NCBI RefSeq assembly: GCF_009184865.1
Contig: NZ_CP045096.1
Span: 9,734,001-9,798,000, forward strand
Length of the DNA: 64,000 bases
DNA from: Streptomyces phaeolivaceus
GTDB taxonomy: Bacteria > Actinomycetota > Actinomycetes > Streptomycetales > Streptomycetaceae
Direction: 5' to 3'
Part shown: positions 24,427-36,003 of the stretch, one piece after another
Position numbering within the stretch: position 1 is the first letter of the stretch
How the letters are laid out: the number at the start of each line of letters is the position of its first letter
The notes under the pieces: model-generated
Databases searched by the model: none
What the model was told of the DNA's origin: nothing
The model's input: only the letters and a program-made list of their open reading frames with translations
Position numbers and translations under genes: made by a program

Positions 24427-26106
24427 ATGGCTCCCCTGCAATACGACTTCGTCATCGTCGGCGGCGGCTCGGCCGGCAGCGCGCTGGCGAACAGACTCTC
24501 GGCGGACCCCGCGAACCGGGTCCTGGTTCTGGAGGCCGGCCGCTCCGACTACCCGTGGGACGTCTTCATCCATATGCCCGCGGCGCTGACGTACCCGATC
24601 GGCAGCCGCTTCTACGACTGGAAGTACGAGTCCGAGCCCGAACCCCATATGGGGGGCCGACGCGTCTATCACGCCCGCGGCAAGGTGCTGGGCGGCTCCA
24701 GCAGCATCAACGGCATGATCTTCCAGCGCGGCAACCCCATGGACTACGAACGCTGGGCGGCCGACGCCGGGATGGAGAAGTGGGACTACGCCCACTGTCT
24801 GCCGTACTTCCGGCGGATGGAGAACTGTCTCGCGGCCGATCCGGACGACGAGTTCCGCGGCCACGACGGTCCCCTCGTCCTCGAACGCGGGCCCGCCACC
24901 AACCCGCTCTTCGGCGCCTTCCTCAAGGCCACCGAGGAGGCGGGCCACGCGCCCACGGACGATGTCAACGGCTATCGGCAGGAAGGTTTCGCCAAGTTCG
25001 ACCGCAACGTCCACCGCGGACGCCGGCTGTCGGCCTCGAAGGCGTACCTCAAGCCCGCCATGAAGCGGCCCAACCTCACCGTCACCACCCGGGCCCTTGT
25101 CACCCGCGTCCTCTTCGAGGGCAGGAAGGCCGTCGGCGTCGAGTACCGGCGCGGCAGGGGCGCGCTCCAGCAGGTCCGTGCCAAGGAGGTCATCCTCTGC
25201 GGCGGCGCCATCAACTCCCCGCAGCTGCTTCAGCTTTCGGGCGTCGGCAACGCGGAGGAGCTGAGCGCGCTCGGCATCGACGTCGTCCACGACCTCCCGG
25301 GCGTCGGCGAGAACATGCAGGACCATCTGGAGGTGTACGTCCAGTACGCCTGCAAGCAGCCGGTCTCCATGCAGCCGTACATGGCGAAGTGGCGCGCCCC
25401 CTTCATCGGGCTGCAGTGGCTCTTCCGCAAGGGCCCGGCCGCCACCAACCACTTCGAGGCCGGCGGGTTCGCCCGCAGCAACGAGGACGTCGACTACCCC
25501 AATCTGATGTTCCACTTCCTGCCGATCGCCGTGCGCTACGACGGCTCCTCGCCGTCCGGCGGCCACGGCTACCAGGTGCATGTGGGGCCCATGTACTCCG
25601 ACGCCATCGGCTCGGTGAAGATCAAGAGCAAGGACCCGCGCGAACATCCCGCGCTGCGGTTCAACTACCTCTCCACCGAACAGGACCGCCGCGAGTGGGT
25701 CGAGGCGATCCGGGTGGCCCGCAAGCTCCTCAGCCAGCCCGCGCTGGCCCCCTACAACGACGGGGAGATCTCGCCAGGCCCCCAGGTCGCGTCGGACGAG
25801 GAGATCCTCGCCTGGGTCGCGAAGGAGGGCGAGACCGCCCTGCACCCGTCCTGCACCTGCAAGATGGGCCCCGCCACCGACGCGATGGCGGTCGTCGACC
25901 CCGACAGCATGCGTGTGCACGGCGTCGACGGGCTGCGGGTGGTGGACGCGTCGGTGATGCCGTACGTCACCAACGGGAACATCTACGCGCCGGTGATGAT
26001 GATCGCCGAGAAGGCCGCGGACCTGATCCTGGGCAAGGAGCCGGCGGCGCCGTCCGAGGCCGTGTACTACCGGCACCGGGACGCGCGGCAGGAGTCGGCC
26101 GGGTAG
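24427..26106 (+). CDS. betA: GMC oxidoreductase, choline dehydrogenase
   Basis: A 559-residue FAD-dependent GMC enzyme. N-terminal FAD motif: [19 protein letters not shown]; then [21 protein letters not shown], the GMC signature 1; [14 protein letters not shown], signature 2; and at the C-terminus [11 protein letters not shown] and [18 protein letters not shown] with the catalytic His/Asn region. The match is to BetA, which oxidises choline to betaine aldehyde, feeding the betaine aldehyde dehydrogenase at 27272. ATG 24427 is chosen over 24388 and 24403 because the FAD motif follows at once and ACGAGG precedes it. It ends at a very strong bidirectional terminator shared with purU. Confidence 0.88.
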   Translation: MAPLQYDFVIVGGGSAGSALANRLSADPANRVLVLEAGRSDYPWDVFIHMPAALTYPIGSRFYDWKYESEPEPHMGGRRVYHARGKVLGGSSSINGMIFQRGNPMDYERWAADAGMEKWDYAHCLPYFRRMENCLAADPDDEFRGHDGPLVLERGPATNPLFGAFLKATEEAGHAPTDDVNGYRQEGFAKFDRNVHRGRRLSASKAYLKPAMKRPNLTVTTRALVTRVLFEGRKAVGVEYRRGRGALQQVRAKEVILCGGAINSPQLLQLSGVGNAEELSALGIDVVHDLPGVGENMQDHLEVYVQYACKQPVSMQPYMAKWRAPFIGLQWLFRKGPAATNHFEAGGFARSNEDVDYPNLMFHFLPIAVRYDGSSPSGGHGYQVHVGPMYSDAIGSVKIKSKDPREHPALRFNYLSTEQDRREWVEAIRVARKLLSQPALAPYNDGEISPGPQVASDEEILAWVAKEGETALHPSCTCKMGPATDAMAVVDPDSMRVHGVDGLRVVDASVMPYVTNGNIYAPVMMIAEKAADLILGKEPAAPSEAVYYRHRDARQESAG

Positions 26107-26113
26107 GTGTCCC

Positions 26114-26182
26114 GAGCGGGTCGTATACGAAGGGGGGCGGGCCGGAGACTCCGGCCCGCCCCCCTTCGTATACGACCCGCTC
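26114..26182. terminator. 34-bp perfect inverted repeat, bidirectional terminator
   Basis: Bases 26114-26147 are exactly complementary to 26149-26182 with a single centre base, giving a 69-bp palindrome. It contains the palindromic GTATAC in each arm and a GGGGGGCGGGCCGGAG core. It lies between convergent betA and purU, and the purU stop codon (26183-26181) sits at its edge. Confidence 0.93.
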
Positions 26183-27053
26183 AGCGGAAGACCACCGTGC
26201 GGTTGCCGTCGACCATGACGCGGCTCTCGCTGTGCCACTTCACCGCGTGGGCGAGGACCTGGGCCTCGACGTCGCGGCCGACGGTGACGAGGTCGCCCGG
26301 GTCGAGCGAGTGGTCGACCCGGACCACGTCCTGCTCGATGATCTGGCCCTCGTCGAGGTCCGGCGTCACATAGTGCGCGGTCGCCCCGACGAGCTTGACC
26401 CCGCGGTCGTAGGCCTGGTCGTAGGGCTTGGCGCCCTTGAAGCTGGGGAGGAAGGAGTGGTGGATGTTGATGGCGCGGCCCTCCAACTGCTTGCACAGGT
26501 CGTCGGAGAGGATCTGCATGTAGCGGGCCAGCACCACCAGATCGACGTCCAGGTCGCGGACCAGCTCCAGCAGCCGCGCCTCGGCCTCGGCCTTGGTGTC
26601 CCGGGTGACCGGCACATGGTGGAAGGGGATGCCGTAGGTCTCCGCCAGCCCCTCGAAGTCGCGGTGGTTGGAGACGATCGCGGGGATCTCGATGTTGAGG
26701 GCGCCGGTGCGCTGACGGAAGAGCAGATCGTTGAGGCAGTGGCCGAACCGGGACACCATGATGAGCGTCCGGGTCGGGGTCGACGCCTCGCTCAGGGACC
26801 AGGAGATGCGGTACGCCTCGGCCACGGGGCCGAACCGGTAACGCAGAGTTTTCATGTTCGCGTCCGGGTCGGAGACGTCGAAGTGGACCCTCATGAAGAA
26901 ACGGCCCTGGAGTCGATCATCGAACTGCTGGCTCTCCAGGATGTTGCCCGAGTTCCTGACCAGGAAGCCGCTCACCGCGTGGACCAGTCCGGCGCTGTCG
27001 GGACAGGAGAGGGTGAGGACGAACTCGCGGCCAGGTTGCGGTCGAGGGGACAT
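26181..27053 (-). CDS. purU: Formyltetrahydrofolate deformylase
   Basis: A 290-residue enzyme: an N-terminal ACT domain (about 1-85; FVLTLSCPDSAGLVHAVSGF) and a formyltransferase-like catalytic domain (MVSRFGHCLNDLLFRQR, IVSNHRDF, HHSFLPSFKGAKPYDQAY, GATAHYVTPDLDEGQII). The Asn/His/Asp triad region is visible in these segments. It hydrolyses 10-formyl-THF to formate and THF. The ATG at 27053 follows GGAGG at ideal distance, so it is preferred over the ATG at 27065. Its presence here, with its own copy of the operator, fits disposal of folate-bound C1 units made by dimethylglycine oxidase and recycling of THF for that enzyme. Confidence 0.92.
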   Translation of the reverse strand: MSPRPQPGREFVLTLSCPDSAGLVHAVSGFLVRNSGNILESQQFDDRLQGRFFMRVHFDVSDPDANMKTLRYRFGPVAEAYRISWSLSEASTPTRTLIMVSRFGHCLNDLLFRQRTGALNIEIPAIVSNHRDFEGLAETYGIPFHHVPVTRDTKAEAEARLLELVRDLDVDLVVLARYMQILSDDLCKQLEGRAINIHHSFLPSFKGAKPYDQAYDRGVKLVGATAHYVTPDLDEGQIIEQDVVRVDHSLDPGDLVTVGRDVEAQVLAHAVKWHSESRVMVDGNRTVVFR

Positions 27054-27066
27054 GAAGGCCTCCATT

Positions 27067-27131
27067 GGTGCGTATTGCACAACTAGGTGAGCGATACGCA
27101 ACATGGTCGGCTCGGTGCCGCCTGCGGTCAA
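27067..27131 (-). promoter_or_regulatory. purU promoter with tandem operator
   Basis: On the minus strand TTGACC (27131-27126), 17-bp spacer, GACCAT (27108-27103), and then directly the operator. In + orientation it is GGTGCG-TATTG-CACAAC (27067-27083) and GGTGAG-CGATA-CGCAAC (27086-27102), centres 19 bp apart. A repressor here would cover the transcription start. Confidence 0.66.
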
Positions 27132-27180
27132 GAGCGGTCGGGCAAGTGCTCGGATGGCGAAATCGTCATCGGCCAACCTC

Positions 27181-27246
27181 TTGACGTAGGTCTACGGCGT
27201 TCGCAAGGGTGTTCCACCACAAGCAATTGAATGCACGATGCGCAAC
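27181..27246 (+). promoter_or_regulatory. betB-proVWX promoter with tandem operator
   Basis: TTGACG at 27181-27186 is a good -35; no clear -10 was found, though AAGGGT at 27205-27210 is at 18 bp. The operator follows at 27211: GTTCCA-CCACA-AGCAAT (27211-27227) and AATGCA-CGATG-CGCAAC (27230-27246), centres 19 bp apart. This is the most divergent of the six copies. Confidence 0.55.
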
Positions 27247-27271
27247 GCATTTCGGCTGAAGGGCTTGGCGC

Positions 27272-28741
27272 GTGGCAGACCTGTATATGGCTGGGGAATG
27301 GCGGGATCCGGTGGCCGGCGGGCGCCGGGAGATTCGCTGTCCCGCCGACGGATCGCTCTCCGCGACCGTCTCGGAGGGGACCCGTGCCGACACCGAGGCG
27401 GCGATCGCCGCGGCCCGTGCCGCCTTCGACGAGGGACCCTGGCCGCACACCCCCGAGCGGGAGCGCGGCGCCCTGCTGCTGCGCACCGCCGACCTGATCG
27501 AGCGCGACGCCAAGGACTTCGCCCGCGCCGAGTCGCTGGACAGCGGGAAACGGCTGGTGGAGAGCGAGTACGACATCGCCGACGTCGTCTCCTGCTTCCG
27601 CTACTACGGCGGTCTGGGCGGCACCGACGCCGGCCGCGTGATCGACACCGGACGCGACGACGCCGTGAGCCGGGTGGTCTACGAGCCCATCGGGGTCTGC
27701 GGACTCATCACCCCCTGGAACTACCCGTTGTTGCAGGCCAGTTGGAAGGTCGCCCCCGCGCTCCTGGCCGGCAACACGATCGTCCTCAAGCCCAGCGAGC
27801 TGACCCCCTCCACCTCCGTCCTGCTGATGCGGGCGCTGGAGGAGGCCGGGCTTCCGGCCGGTGCCGCCAACCTCGTCCTCGGCACCGGACCCGAGGTGGG
27901 CGCCCCGCTCTCCGAGGACCCGCGCGTCGACATGGTCTCCTTCACCGGCGGACTGGACACCGGCAGACGGATCATGGCCACGGCCGCCGCGACCGTGAAG
28001 AAGGTGGCACTGGAACTCGGCGGCAAGAACCCCAACGTGATCTTCGCCGACGCCGACTTCGAGACGGCCGTGGACTTCGCTCTCACGGCCGTCTTCCTGC
28101 ACTCGGGCCAGGTCTGCTCGGCCGGCGCCCGACTGATCGTCGAGGACTCCCTCCACGACCGCCTCGTCGACGAGATCGTCCGCCGCGCCCGGCGGATCCG
28201 GCTCGGCGGCCCCTTCGACCCCGAGGCCGAGACCGGGGCGCTGATCTCGGCGCAGCACCGGGAGAAGGTCGAGGCGTATGTGGCGGCCGGGCTCGCCGAG
28301 GGCGCCGTACTGCGCTGCGGCGGCGCACGACCCGACGACCCGGCCCTCGCGGACGGCCACTACTACCCGCCGACCGTGCTCGACGAGTGCCGGCAGGACA
28401 TGCGGGTGGTGCACGAGGAGTCCTTCGGGCCCGTGCTCACCGTGGAGCGCTTCACCGACGAGGACGACGCCGTCCGGATCGCCAACGACACCGAGTACGG
28501 CCTCGCCGGGGCCGTCTGGACCGAGGACGCGGGCAAGGGCCAGCGGGTCGCCCGGAGGCTGCGCCACGGCACGGTGTGGATCAACGACTACCACCCCTAT
28601 GTGCCGCAGGCGGAATGGGGTGGCTTCGGGCATTCGGGAGTGGGCCGGGAGCTGGGACCGACCGGCCTGAACGAGTACCGAGAGCCCAAACACATCTGGC
28701 AGAACATCCAACCCCGGCCGCAACACTGGTTCCGCGGCTGA
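27272..28741 (+). CDS. betB: Betaine aldehyde dehydrogenase
   Basis: A 489-residue aldehyde dehydrogenase. NAD-site motifs are [10 protein letters not shown] and [12 protein letters not shown]; the catalytic Glu is in [14 protein letters not shown] and the nucleophilic Cys in [29 protein letters not shown] and the C-terminal [14 protein letters not shown] are intact. Full length and the [12 protein letters not shown] pattern agree with BetB, which oxidises betaine aldehyde to glycine betaine. The GTG start follows GAAGGG at 8 bp. It is the first gene of an apparent operon with proV, proW and proX (21-bp, overlap and 12-bp junctions), so uptake and synthesis of betaine are co-expressed under the operator at 27211. 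Confidence 0.9.
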   Translation: MADLYMAGEWRDPVAGGRREIRCPADGSLSATVSEGTRADTEAAIAAARAAFDEGPWPHTPERERGALLLRTADLIERDAKDFARAESLDSGKRLVESEYDIADVVSCFRYYGGLGGTDAGRVIDTGRDDAVSRVVYEPIGVCGLITPWNYPLLQASWKVAPALLAGNTIVLKPSELTPSTSVLLMRALEEAGLPAGAANLVLGTGPEVGAPLSEDPRVDMVSFTGGLDTGRRIMATAAATVKKVALELGGKNPNVIFADADFETAVDFALTAVFLHSGQVCSAGARLIVEDSLHDRLVDEIVRRARRIRLGGPFDPEAETGALISAQHREKVEAYVAAGLAEGAVLRCGGARPDDPALADGHYYPPTVLDECRQDMRVVHEESFGPVLTVERFTDEDDAVRIANDTEYGLAGAVWTEDAGKGQRVARRLRHGTVWINDYHPYVPQAEWGGFGHSGVGRELGPTGLNEYREPKHIWQNIQPRPQHWFRG

Positions 28742-28761
28742 ATGCCGAGAAGAGGTCGATC

Positions 28762-29850
28762 GTGACTTCCACACAGACCGAGGCGCCGGAGCGGCGCAGC
28801 ACCCCCGAGGACTCGGACGGTACTCCGGTCATATCCGTGCGCCGGCTGTGGAAGGTGTTCGGGCCGAAGGCGGACCGGGTGCCGGAGTCCGAGGAACTGT
28901 GCGGCCTCACCCGCCGGGAACTGATGGACCGCACCGGCTGCACCGCCGCCGTCCGCGACGTGGACTTCGACGTCCGCAAGGGCGAGGTCTTCGTCGTCAT
29001 GGGTCTGTCCGGCTCCGGCAAGTCCACGCTGGTGCGATGTCTGACCCGGCTGATCGAACCCACCGCGGGGGAGATCGTCTTCGAGGGCGAGGACATCCGC
29101 GAGGCCGACGCCAAACGCCTGCGCGACCTCCGGCGCCGTAAGTTCTCCATGGTCTTCCAGCACTTCGGGCTGCTGCCCCACCGCCGGGTCGTCGACAACG
29201 TGGCCTTCGGCCTGGAGATCCGCGGCCTGAGCAGGGCCGAGCGTACGAAGCGGGCCCTGGAGGTCGTCGAACTCGTCGGGCTCTCCGGCTACGAGAACTC
29301 CTACCCCGACCAGCTCTCCGGCGGAATGCAGCAACGCGTCGGCCTGGCACGGGCGTTGGCCGGCGACCCGGACGTCCTCTTCTTCGACGAACCCTTCTCC
29401 GCGCTCGACCCGCTGATCCGCCGAGACATGCAGAACGAGGTCATCCGGCTGCACCACGAGGTCGGCAAGACGATGGTGTTCATCACCCACGACCTCTCCG
29501 AGGCCCTCAAGCTCGGCGACCGCATCCTCATCATGCGCGACGGCAAGATGGTCCAGTGCGGCACCGGCGACGAGCTGGTCGGTGCCCCGGCCGACGACTA
29601 CGTCCGCGAGTTCGTCAAGGACGTCCCGCGCGGCGATGTGCTCACCCTGCGCTGGATCATGCGCCCGCTGAACGACGGCGACGCCCTGGACGGCCCCGAG
29701 CTGGGCCCCGACGTCGTGGTGCGGGAGGCCACCCGGGCGGTCCTGGCGGCCGACAAGCCCGTCAAGGTCGTCGAGAACGGTGAACTGCTCGGCATCGTCG
29801 GCGACGAGGAGATCCTCGCGGTGGTCGCCGGGCAGGAAGGCGGCATGTGA
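28762..29850 (+). CDS. proV: Glycine betaine/proline ABC transporter ATP-binding protein
   Basis: A 362-residue ATPase of the ProV/OpuAA type. Walker [15 protein letters not shown] (about residue 80), Q-loop [11 protein letters not shown], signature [15 protein letters not shown], Walker [16 protein letters not shown]-loop [10 protein letters not shown]. The sequence before Walker A ([20 protein letters not shown]) is the N-terminal arm specific to osmoprotectant importers, and the last ~90 residues form a CBS-like regulatory module ([22 protein letters not shown]). GTG 28762 follows GAAGAGG. Twenty bases after betB and overlapping proW, it belongs to the betB-proVWX operon. In this setting import serves catabolism as well as osmoprotection. 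Confidence 0.93.
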   Translation: MTSTQTEAPERRSTPEDSDGTPVISVRRLWKVFGPKADRVPESEELCGLTRRELMDRTGCTAAVRDVDFDVRKGEVFVVMGLSGSGKSTLVRCLTRLIEPTAGEIVFEGEDIREADAKRLRDLRRRKFSMVFQHFGLLPHRRVVDNVAFGLEIRGLSRAERTKRALEVVELVGLSGYENSYPDQLSGGMQQRVGLARALAGDPDVLFFDEPFSALDPLIRRDMQNEVIRLHHEVGKTMVFITHDLSEALKLGDRILIMRDGKMVQCGTGDELVGAPADDYVREFVKDVPRGDVLTLRWIMRPLNDGDALDGPELGPDVVVREATRAVLAADKPVKVVENGELLGIVGDEEILAVVAGQEGGM

Positions 29851-31880
29851 TGACCGTCGCCGTGGAGAAACCCGAACAACCCCAGAAGCCGGAACAACCC
29901 CGGAAGACGGACTCCGCGCCCCCGGCCGTCGCACCCGCCGCCCGCGTGCGCAGGATCGGACGCGGCACGGTGGTGGCCGCGATCCTCATCGCCTGGCTGG
30001 TGCTCTTCGCCGTACTGCGCGGCAAGCAGACCCTCACCCTGGCCGCCGCCGACCTCACCGACCTGCACCGCTGGATCAACGACCTCAACGACTCCATCGG
30101 CGCCAACCGCAACTCCAACCCGCTCTTCCTGTACTTCTTCAACGAGATCCGGCTGGTCATCGACACCCTGGTGACCTTCGTCCAGGAACTGATCTCCCAG
30201 CCCTCCGCCGACCGCCCCCTCCCGCAGATCGGCTGGCTCGGTGTCGTGGGCATCGCGGGCTATGTCTCCTGGGCCGTCGGCAACTGGCGGGTCGCCCTGC
30301 TGGCCGTGGCCGGGTTCACCTTCTTCGGGCTCCAGGGCCTGTGGCAGGAGAGCATGGACACCCTGGCGCTCACCGTCTCCGCGGTGTTCGTGGCGCTGTT
30401 GTTCGCGATCCCGCTGGGCGTCTGGGCGGGACTGTCGACACGGTTCAACCGGGTCGTGACACCGTTCCTGGACTTCATGCAGACGATGCCGACCTTCGTC
30501 TACCTCGCCCCGCTCACCCTGTTCTTCCTGATCGGCGGCGCCTCCGCCACCATCGCCACCGTGATCTACGCGGCGCCGCCCGCGATCCGGATCACCGCGC
30601 ACGCCATCCGGTCCGTGCCCGAGACCACCGTCGAGGCCGCCGACTCGCTCGGCGCGACCCGGTGGCAGGCGCTGCTGAAGGTCCTGCTGCCGATGTCCAA
30701 ACGGACCGTGGTCATGGGCGTCAACCAGTCGATCATGGCGGCCCTGGCCATGGTGACCATCGCCGCCCTGATCGACGCGCCCGGACTCGGCCACACCGTT
30801 CTGCAGGCCCTGCAGTCGCTCGACGTGGGCACGGCCTTCAACGCGGGCCTCGCCATCGTCGTCATGGCGATCGTCCTCGACCGGGTCACCACGGCCGCCG
30901 CCGCGCGCCAGGAGACGGGCAGGCTCTCGAACGGCCGGTTCGCGGGCCTGCGACGGCCGCTGCTGGCCGCCGGAGGCGTGGTCACCGCCGTCCTCGTCTA
31001 CATGTCGCACACCTATGTGTGGGCCGCCGAGTTCCCCGGCGAGGGCGGCGTCGGCAGCTCCGTCGCGAAGGCCGCGGACACCACGACCACCTGGGTGCAG
31101 GACAGCCTCTCCGGCCTCACCAACGCCTTCCGTGACGCCCTCACCAACGGTCTGCTCAACCCGTTCCAGTCGCTGCTGACCGACTCCCCGTGGTGGCTCG
31201 TCGCCGCGGTGCTGATCGGGATCGGCACGGTGGTCGGCGGATGGCGCGCCGGGGTCACCGCCGCCGTCTGCGTGGGACTGCTGCTCGGCACGGGCCTGTG
31301 GTCGGACAGCATGACCACCCTGGCGTCGACCCTCGTCGCCACCGTCCTGGTGATGCTGCTCGGCATGGCCGTCGGCGTGTGGATGGGCCGCAGCGCCCTC
31401 GCCGACCGGGTCCTGCGGCCCACCCTGGACGCGGCACAGGTCATGCCGCCGTTCGTCTATCTGGTGCCGTTCCTCGCCCTGTTCGGCGCGACCCGCTTCA
31501 CGGCCATCGTCGCCGCGATCGTGTACGCCGCACCGGTCGCCATCAAGATCATCGCGGACGGGGTACGGGCCGTGCCCGCGGCCACCGTCGAGGCGGCCAC
31601 CTCCGCCGGGTGCAACACCTGGCAGATCATCACCAAGGTCCAGCTGCCGATGTCACGCAGTGCCCTGACGCTCGCCACCAACCAGGGCCTGATCTATGTG
31701 CTGTCGATGGTGGTGGTGGGCGGCCTGGTGGGAGCCGGCGCCCTCGGCTACGACGTCGTGGCCGGATTCTCCCAGGGACAGCTGTACGGGAAGGGACTCG
31801 CGGCGGGCCTCGCCATCGTCCTTCTCGGTGTCATGTTCGACCGGATCACCCAGGCCGCGGCCCGCCGCGTGAGCGCATAA
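29850..31880 (+). CDS. proW: Glycine betaine ABC transporter permease, two fused permease domains
   Basis: About 676 residues, twice the normal size of ProW. Two homologous permease halves are visible. The first has ESMDTLALTVSAVFVALLFA, TMPTFVYLAPLTLFF and the EAA loop TVEAADSLGATRWQALLKV. The second has DSMTTLASTLVATVLVMLLG, VMPPFVYLVPFLALFG and TVEAATSAGCNTWQIITKV. Together there are about 12 membrane helices, so one polypeptide may supply the whole transmembrane dimer. The ATG at 29850 forms a TGATG junction with proV; a GTG three bases earlier is equally possible. It is followed by the binding protein after 12 bp. Duplicated-fused ProW is known in actinobacteria but is not the textbook form. 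Confidence 0.9.
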   Translation: MTVAVEKPEQPQKPEQPRKTDSAPPAVAPAARVRRIGRGTVVAAILIAWLVLFAVLRGKQTLTLAAADLTDLHRWINDLNDSIGANRNSNPLFLYFFNEIRLVIDTLVTFVQELISQPSADRPLPQIGWLGVVGIAGYVSWAVGNWRVALLAVAGFTFFGLQGLWQESMDTLALTVSAVFVALLFAIPLGVWAGLSTRFNRVVTPFLDFMQTMPTFVYLAPLTLFFLIGGASATIATVIYAAPPAIRITAHAIRSVPETTVEAADSLGATRWQALLKVLLPMSKRTVVMGVNQSIMAALAMVTIAALIDAPGLGHTVLQALQSLDVGTAFNAGLAIVVMAIVLDRVTTAAAARQETGRLSNGRFAGLRRPLLAAGGVVTAVLVYMSHTYVWAAEFPGEGGVGSSVAKAADTTTTWVQDSLSGLTNAFRDALTNGLLNPFQSLLTDSPWWLVAAVLIGIGTVVGGWRAGVTAAVCVGLLLGTGLWSDSMTTLASTLVATVLVMLLGMAVGVWMGRSALADRVLRPTLDAAQVMPPFVYLVPFLALFGATRFTAIVAAIVYAAPVAIKIIADGVRAVPAATVEAATSAGCNTWQIITKVQLPMSRSALTLATNQGLIYVLSMVVVGGLVGAGALGYDVVAGFSQGQLYGKGLAAGLAIVLLGVMFDRITQAAARRVSA

Positions 31881-31892
31881 GGAGCACTGACC

Positions 31893-32870
31893 ATGGCAAC
31901 ACGGATACGACAGTGGAGAGCCGGTGTGGCCGGGCTGGCCGTTCTCGGTCTCGCCCTCACCGCGTGCGGCGGCGCGAAGGTCGGTGACGAGTCCTCGGGT
32001 TCCGACAGCTCGGGCGACTCCGGCAAGTGCGGCACCTTCAACCTGGCCGTCAACCCGTGGGTGGGCTACGAGGCGAACGCGGCGGTCGTCGCGTACGTCG
32101 CGGAGAACGACCTCGGCTGCAAGGTCACCAAGAAGGACCTGAAAGAGGAGATCGCCTGGCAGGGCTTCGGGACGGGCGAGGTGGACGCCGTCATCGAGAA
32201 CTGGGGCCACGACGATCTGAAGAAGAAGTACATCACCGACCAGAAGACCGCCGTCGAGGCCGGCGCGACCGGCAACGAAGGGCTGATCGGCTGGTACGTG
32301 CCGCCGTGGCTGGCGAAGGAACACCCCGACATCACCGACTGGAACAACCTCGACAAGTACGCCGACGAATTCAAGACCTCCGAGTCCGGCGGCAAGGGCC
32401 AACTCCTCGACGGCGACCCGTCCTTCGTCACCAACGACGAGGCCCTGGTGAAAAACCTGAAGCTGGACTTCAAGGTGGTGTACGCGGGCAGCGAGACCGC
32501 GTTGATCCAGGCCTTCCGGGACGCCGAGAAGAACAAGAAGTGGGTGATCGGCTACTTCTACGAGCCGCAGTGGTTCATGGCCGAGGTGCCGCTGGTCAAG
32601 GTCAAGCTGCCCGAGTACAAGGCGGGCTGTGACGCCGACGCGGAGAAGGTCGCCTGCGACTATCCCGTCTACAAGCTCGACAAGATCGTCAGCACGAAGT
32701 TCGCGGAGTCGGGCAGCCCCGCCTACGACCTGGTCAAGAACTTCACCTGGACCAACGACGACCAGAACACGGTCGCCAAGTACATCGCCGTGGACAAGAT
32801 GACGCCCGAGGCGGCGGCGAAGAAGTGGGTCGAGGCCAACCGGGCGAAGGTGGACGCCTGGATCAAGTGA
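31893..32870 (+). CDS. proX: Glycine betaine-binding lipoprotein
   Basis: A 325-residue substrate-binding protein. A type II signal peptide ends in the lipobox LALTACGG (about residues 18-26), followed by a Ser/Asp/Gly-rich linker, so it is tethered to the outer face of the membrane. The OpuAC-like domain has LAVNPWVGYEANAAVVAYV, a DAVIENWGHDD segment and WNNLDKYADEF; Trp and Tyr residues in such segments form the cage around the quaternary ammonium. It delivers betaine to ProVW, encoded just upstream. A strong hairpin terminator 30 bp after its stop ends the operon. Confidence 0.93.
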   Translation: MATRIRQWRAGVAGLAVLGLALTACGGAKVGDESSGSDSSGDSGKCGTFNLAVNPWVGYEANAAVVAYVAENDLGCKVTKKDLKEEIAWQGFGTGEVDAVIENWGHDDLKKKYITDQKTAVEAGATGNEGLIGWYVPPWLAKEHPDITDWNNLDKYADEFKTSESGGKGQLLDGDPSFVTNDEALVKNLKLDFKVVYAGSETALIQAFRDAEKNKKWVIGYFYEPQWFMAEVPLVKVKLPEYKAGCDADAEKVACDYPVYKLDKIVSTKFAESGSPAYDLVKNFTWTNDDQNTVAKYIAVDKMTPEAAAKKWVEANRAKVDAWIK

Positions 32871-32900
32871 GCCCGGGTTTCCGGTTCGGTTGTGCATGAC

Positions 32901-32946
32901 TGCCCGGTGGGCGGTGCGCGCGCGTCTGCGCCCCGCCCACCGGGCA
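32901..32946 (+). terminator. Hairpin terminator of the betB-proVWX operon
   Basis: Arms TGCCCGGTGGGCGG (32901-32914) and CCGCCCACCGGGCA (32933-32946) are perfectly complementary, 14 bp, with an 18-base loop. It lies just after proX and before the dimethylglycine oxidase promoter. Confidence 0.85.
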
Positions 32947-33042
32947 TCGCGTTTCTCCCGCTCCGACCCGGAGCCCCGGGGACGGGACGGGTAGGGGCGG
33001 CGGGGGCGAGGAAACGTCGTATGTCCCCCCTCCCGGGCCCTC

Positions 33043-33109
33043 TTGACACCCACCTGCCCGGAAGGCACATTGAGTTGCGCAACCTGAACTGTGTTGCGCA
33101 CGAAGCAAC
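33043..33109 (+). promoter_or_regulatory. Dimethylglycine oxidase promoter with tandem operator
   Basis: TTGACA (33043-33048), 17-bp spacer, CACATT (33066-33071), then the operator starting two bases later: GTTGCG-CAACC-TGAACT (33074-33090; it includes the perfect palindrome GTTGCGCAAC) and GTTGCG-CACGA-AGCAAC (33093-33109). The -35 to operator distance (31 bp) is identical to that at mscR. Confidence 0.7.
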
Positions 33110-33112
33110 TGA

Positions 33113-35587
<2,475 letters not shown>

Positions 35588-35727
35588 GGGGTTCGATGCG
35601 AAGAGGGTGCCGCGATGGGGTGTCGGGCGGCCCCAGGTGGTTCGTGGCCGCCGCGTGGAAGGCGCACGCCGTATGACCTCGGTTCGCATCGCCCAGTAAC
35701 CGTTTGTCATCCATTCGTGCCGTGGCG

Positions 35728-36003
35728 TCATTGTGCCGTCGCGTCGGCGTCGGCCGCCTCGTCCTGCGCCATGCGCAGGAAGCGCTGGATCGCCTCGACC
35801 GACATGTCGAGCGCCTCGGACGCGGCCTGCTCGTCGCCGAACATCTGCACGGCCTCGGTGACGGCCACGGCCAACTCGGCCTCCGCCTTGCGGACCTTGC
35901 CCTCGGCCTTGTCGACGGTGTCGACCACGGCCAGCTGCCGGCGCTGCTTCTCCTGAAGGCGCTGTTTACGGGAGAGTGTCTTGTCGGTGTTCTGCGCAGT
36001 CAT
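35728..36003 (-). CDS. Small charged helical protein of unknown function
   Basis: A 91-residue soluble protein that I do not recognise. After TAQNTDKTLSRKQRLQEKQ it forms one long charged helix (KAEGKVRKAEAELAVAVTEAV) likely to coil, then SEALDMSVEAIQRFLRMAQDEA, which has the look of a small HTH or recombinase-tail helix pair. The ATG at 36003 is chosen because a -10 lies seven bases upstream, giving a leaderless mRNA; the longer frame upstream has no initiation signal. It sits alone between dimethylglycine oxidase and a divergent monooxygenase gene. Composition is normal for the genome. Confidence 0.7.
   Translation of the reverse strand: MTAQNTDKTLSRKQRLQEKQRRQLAVVDTVDKAEGKVRKAEAELAVAVTEAVQMFGDEQAASEALDMSVEAIQRFLRMAQDEAADADATAQ

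Noticed and set aside
20348..26496. Very long minus-strand frames opposite the reductase, Rieske and betA genes
   Set aside because: Only the 3' part (23479-24276) encodes IclR; the rest is Asp/Gly/Val-rich antisense without motifs.
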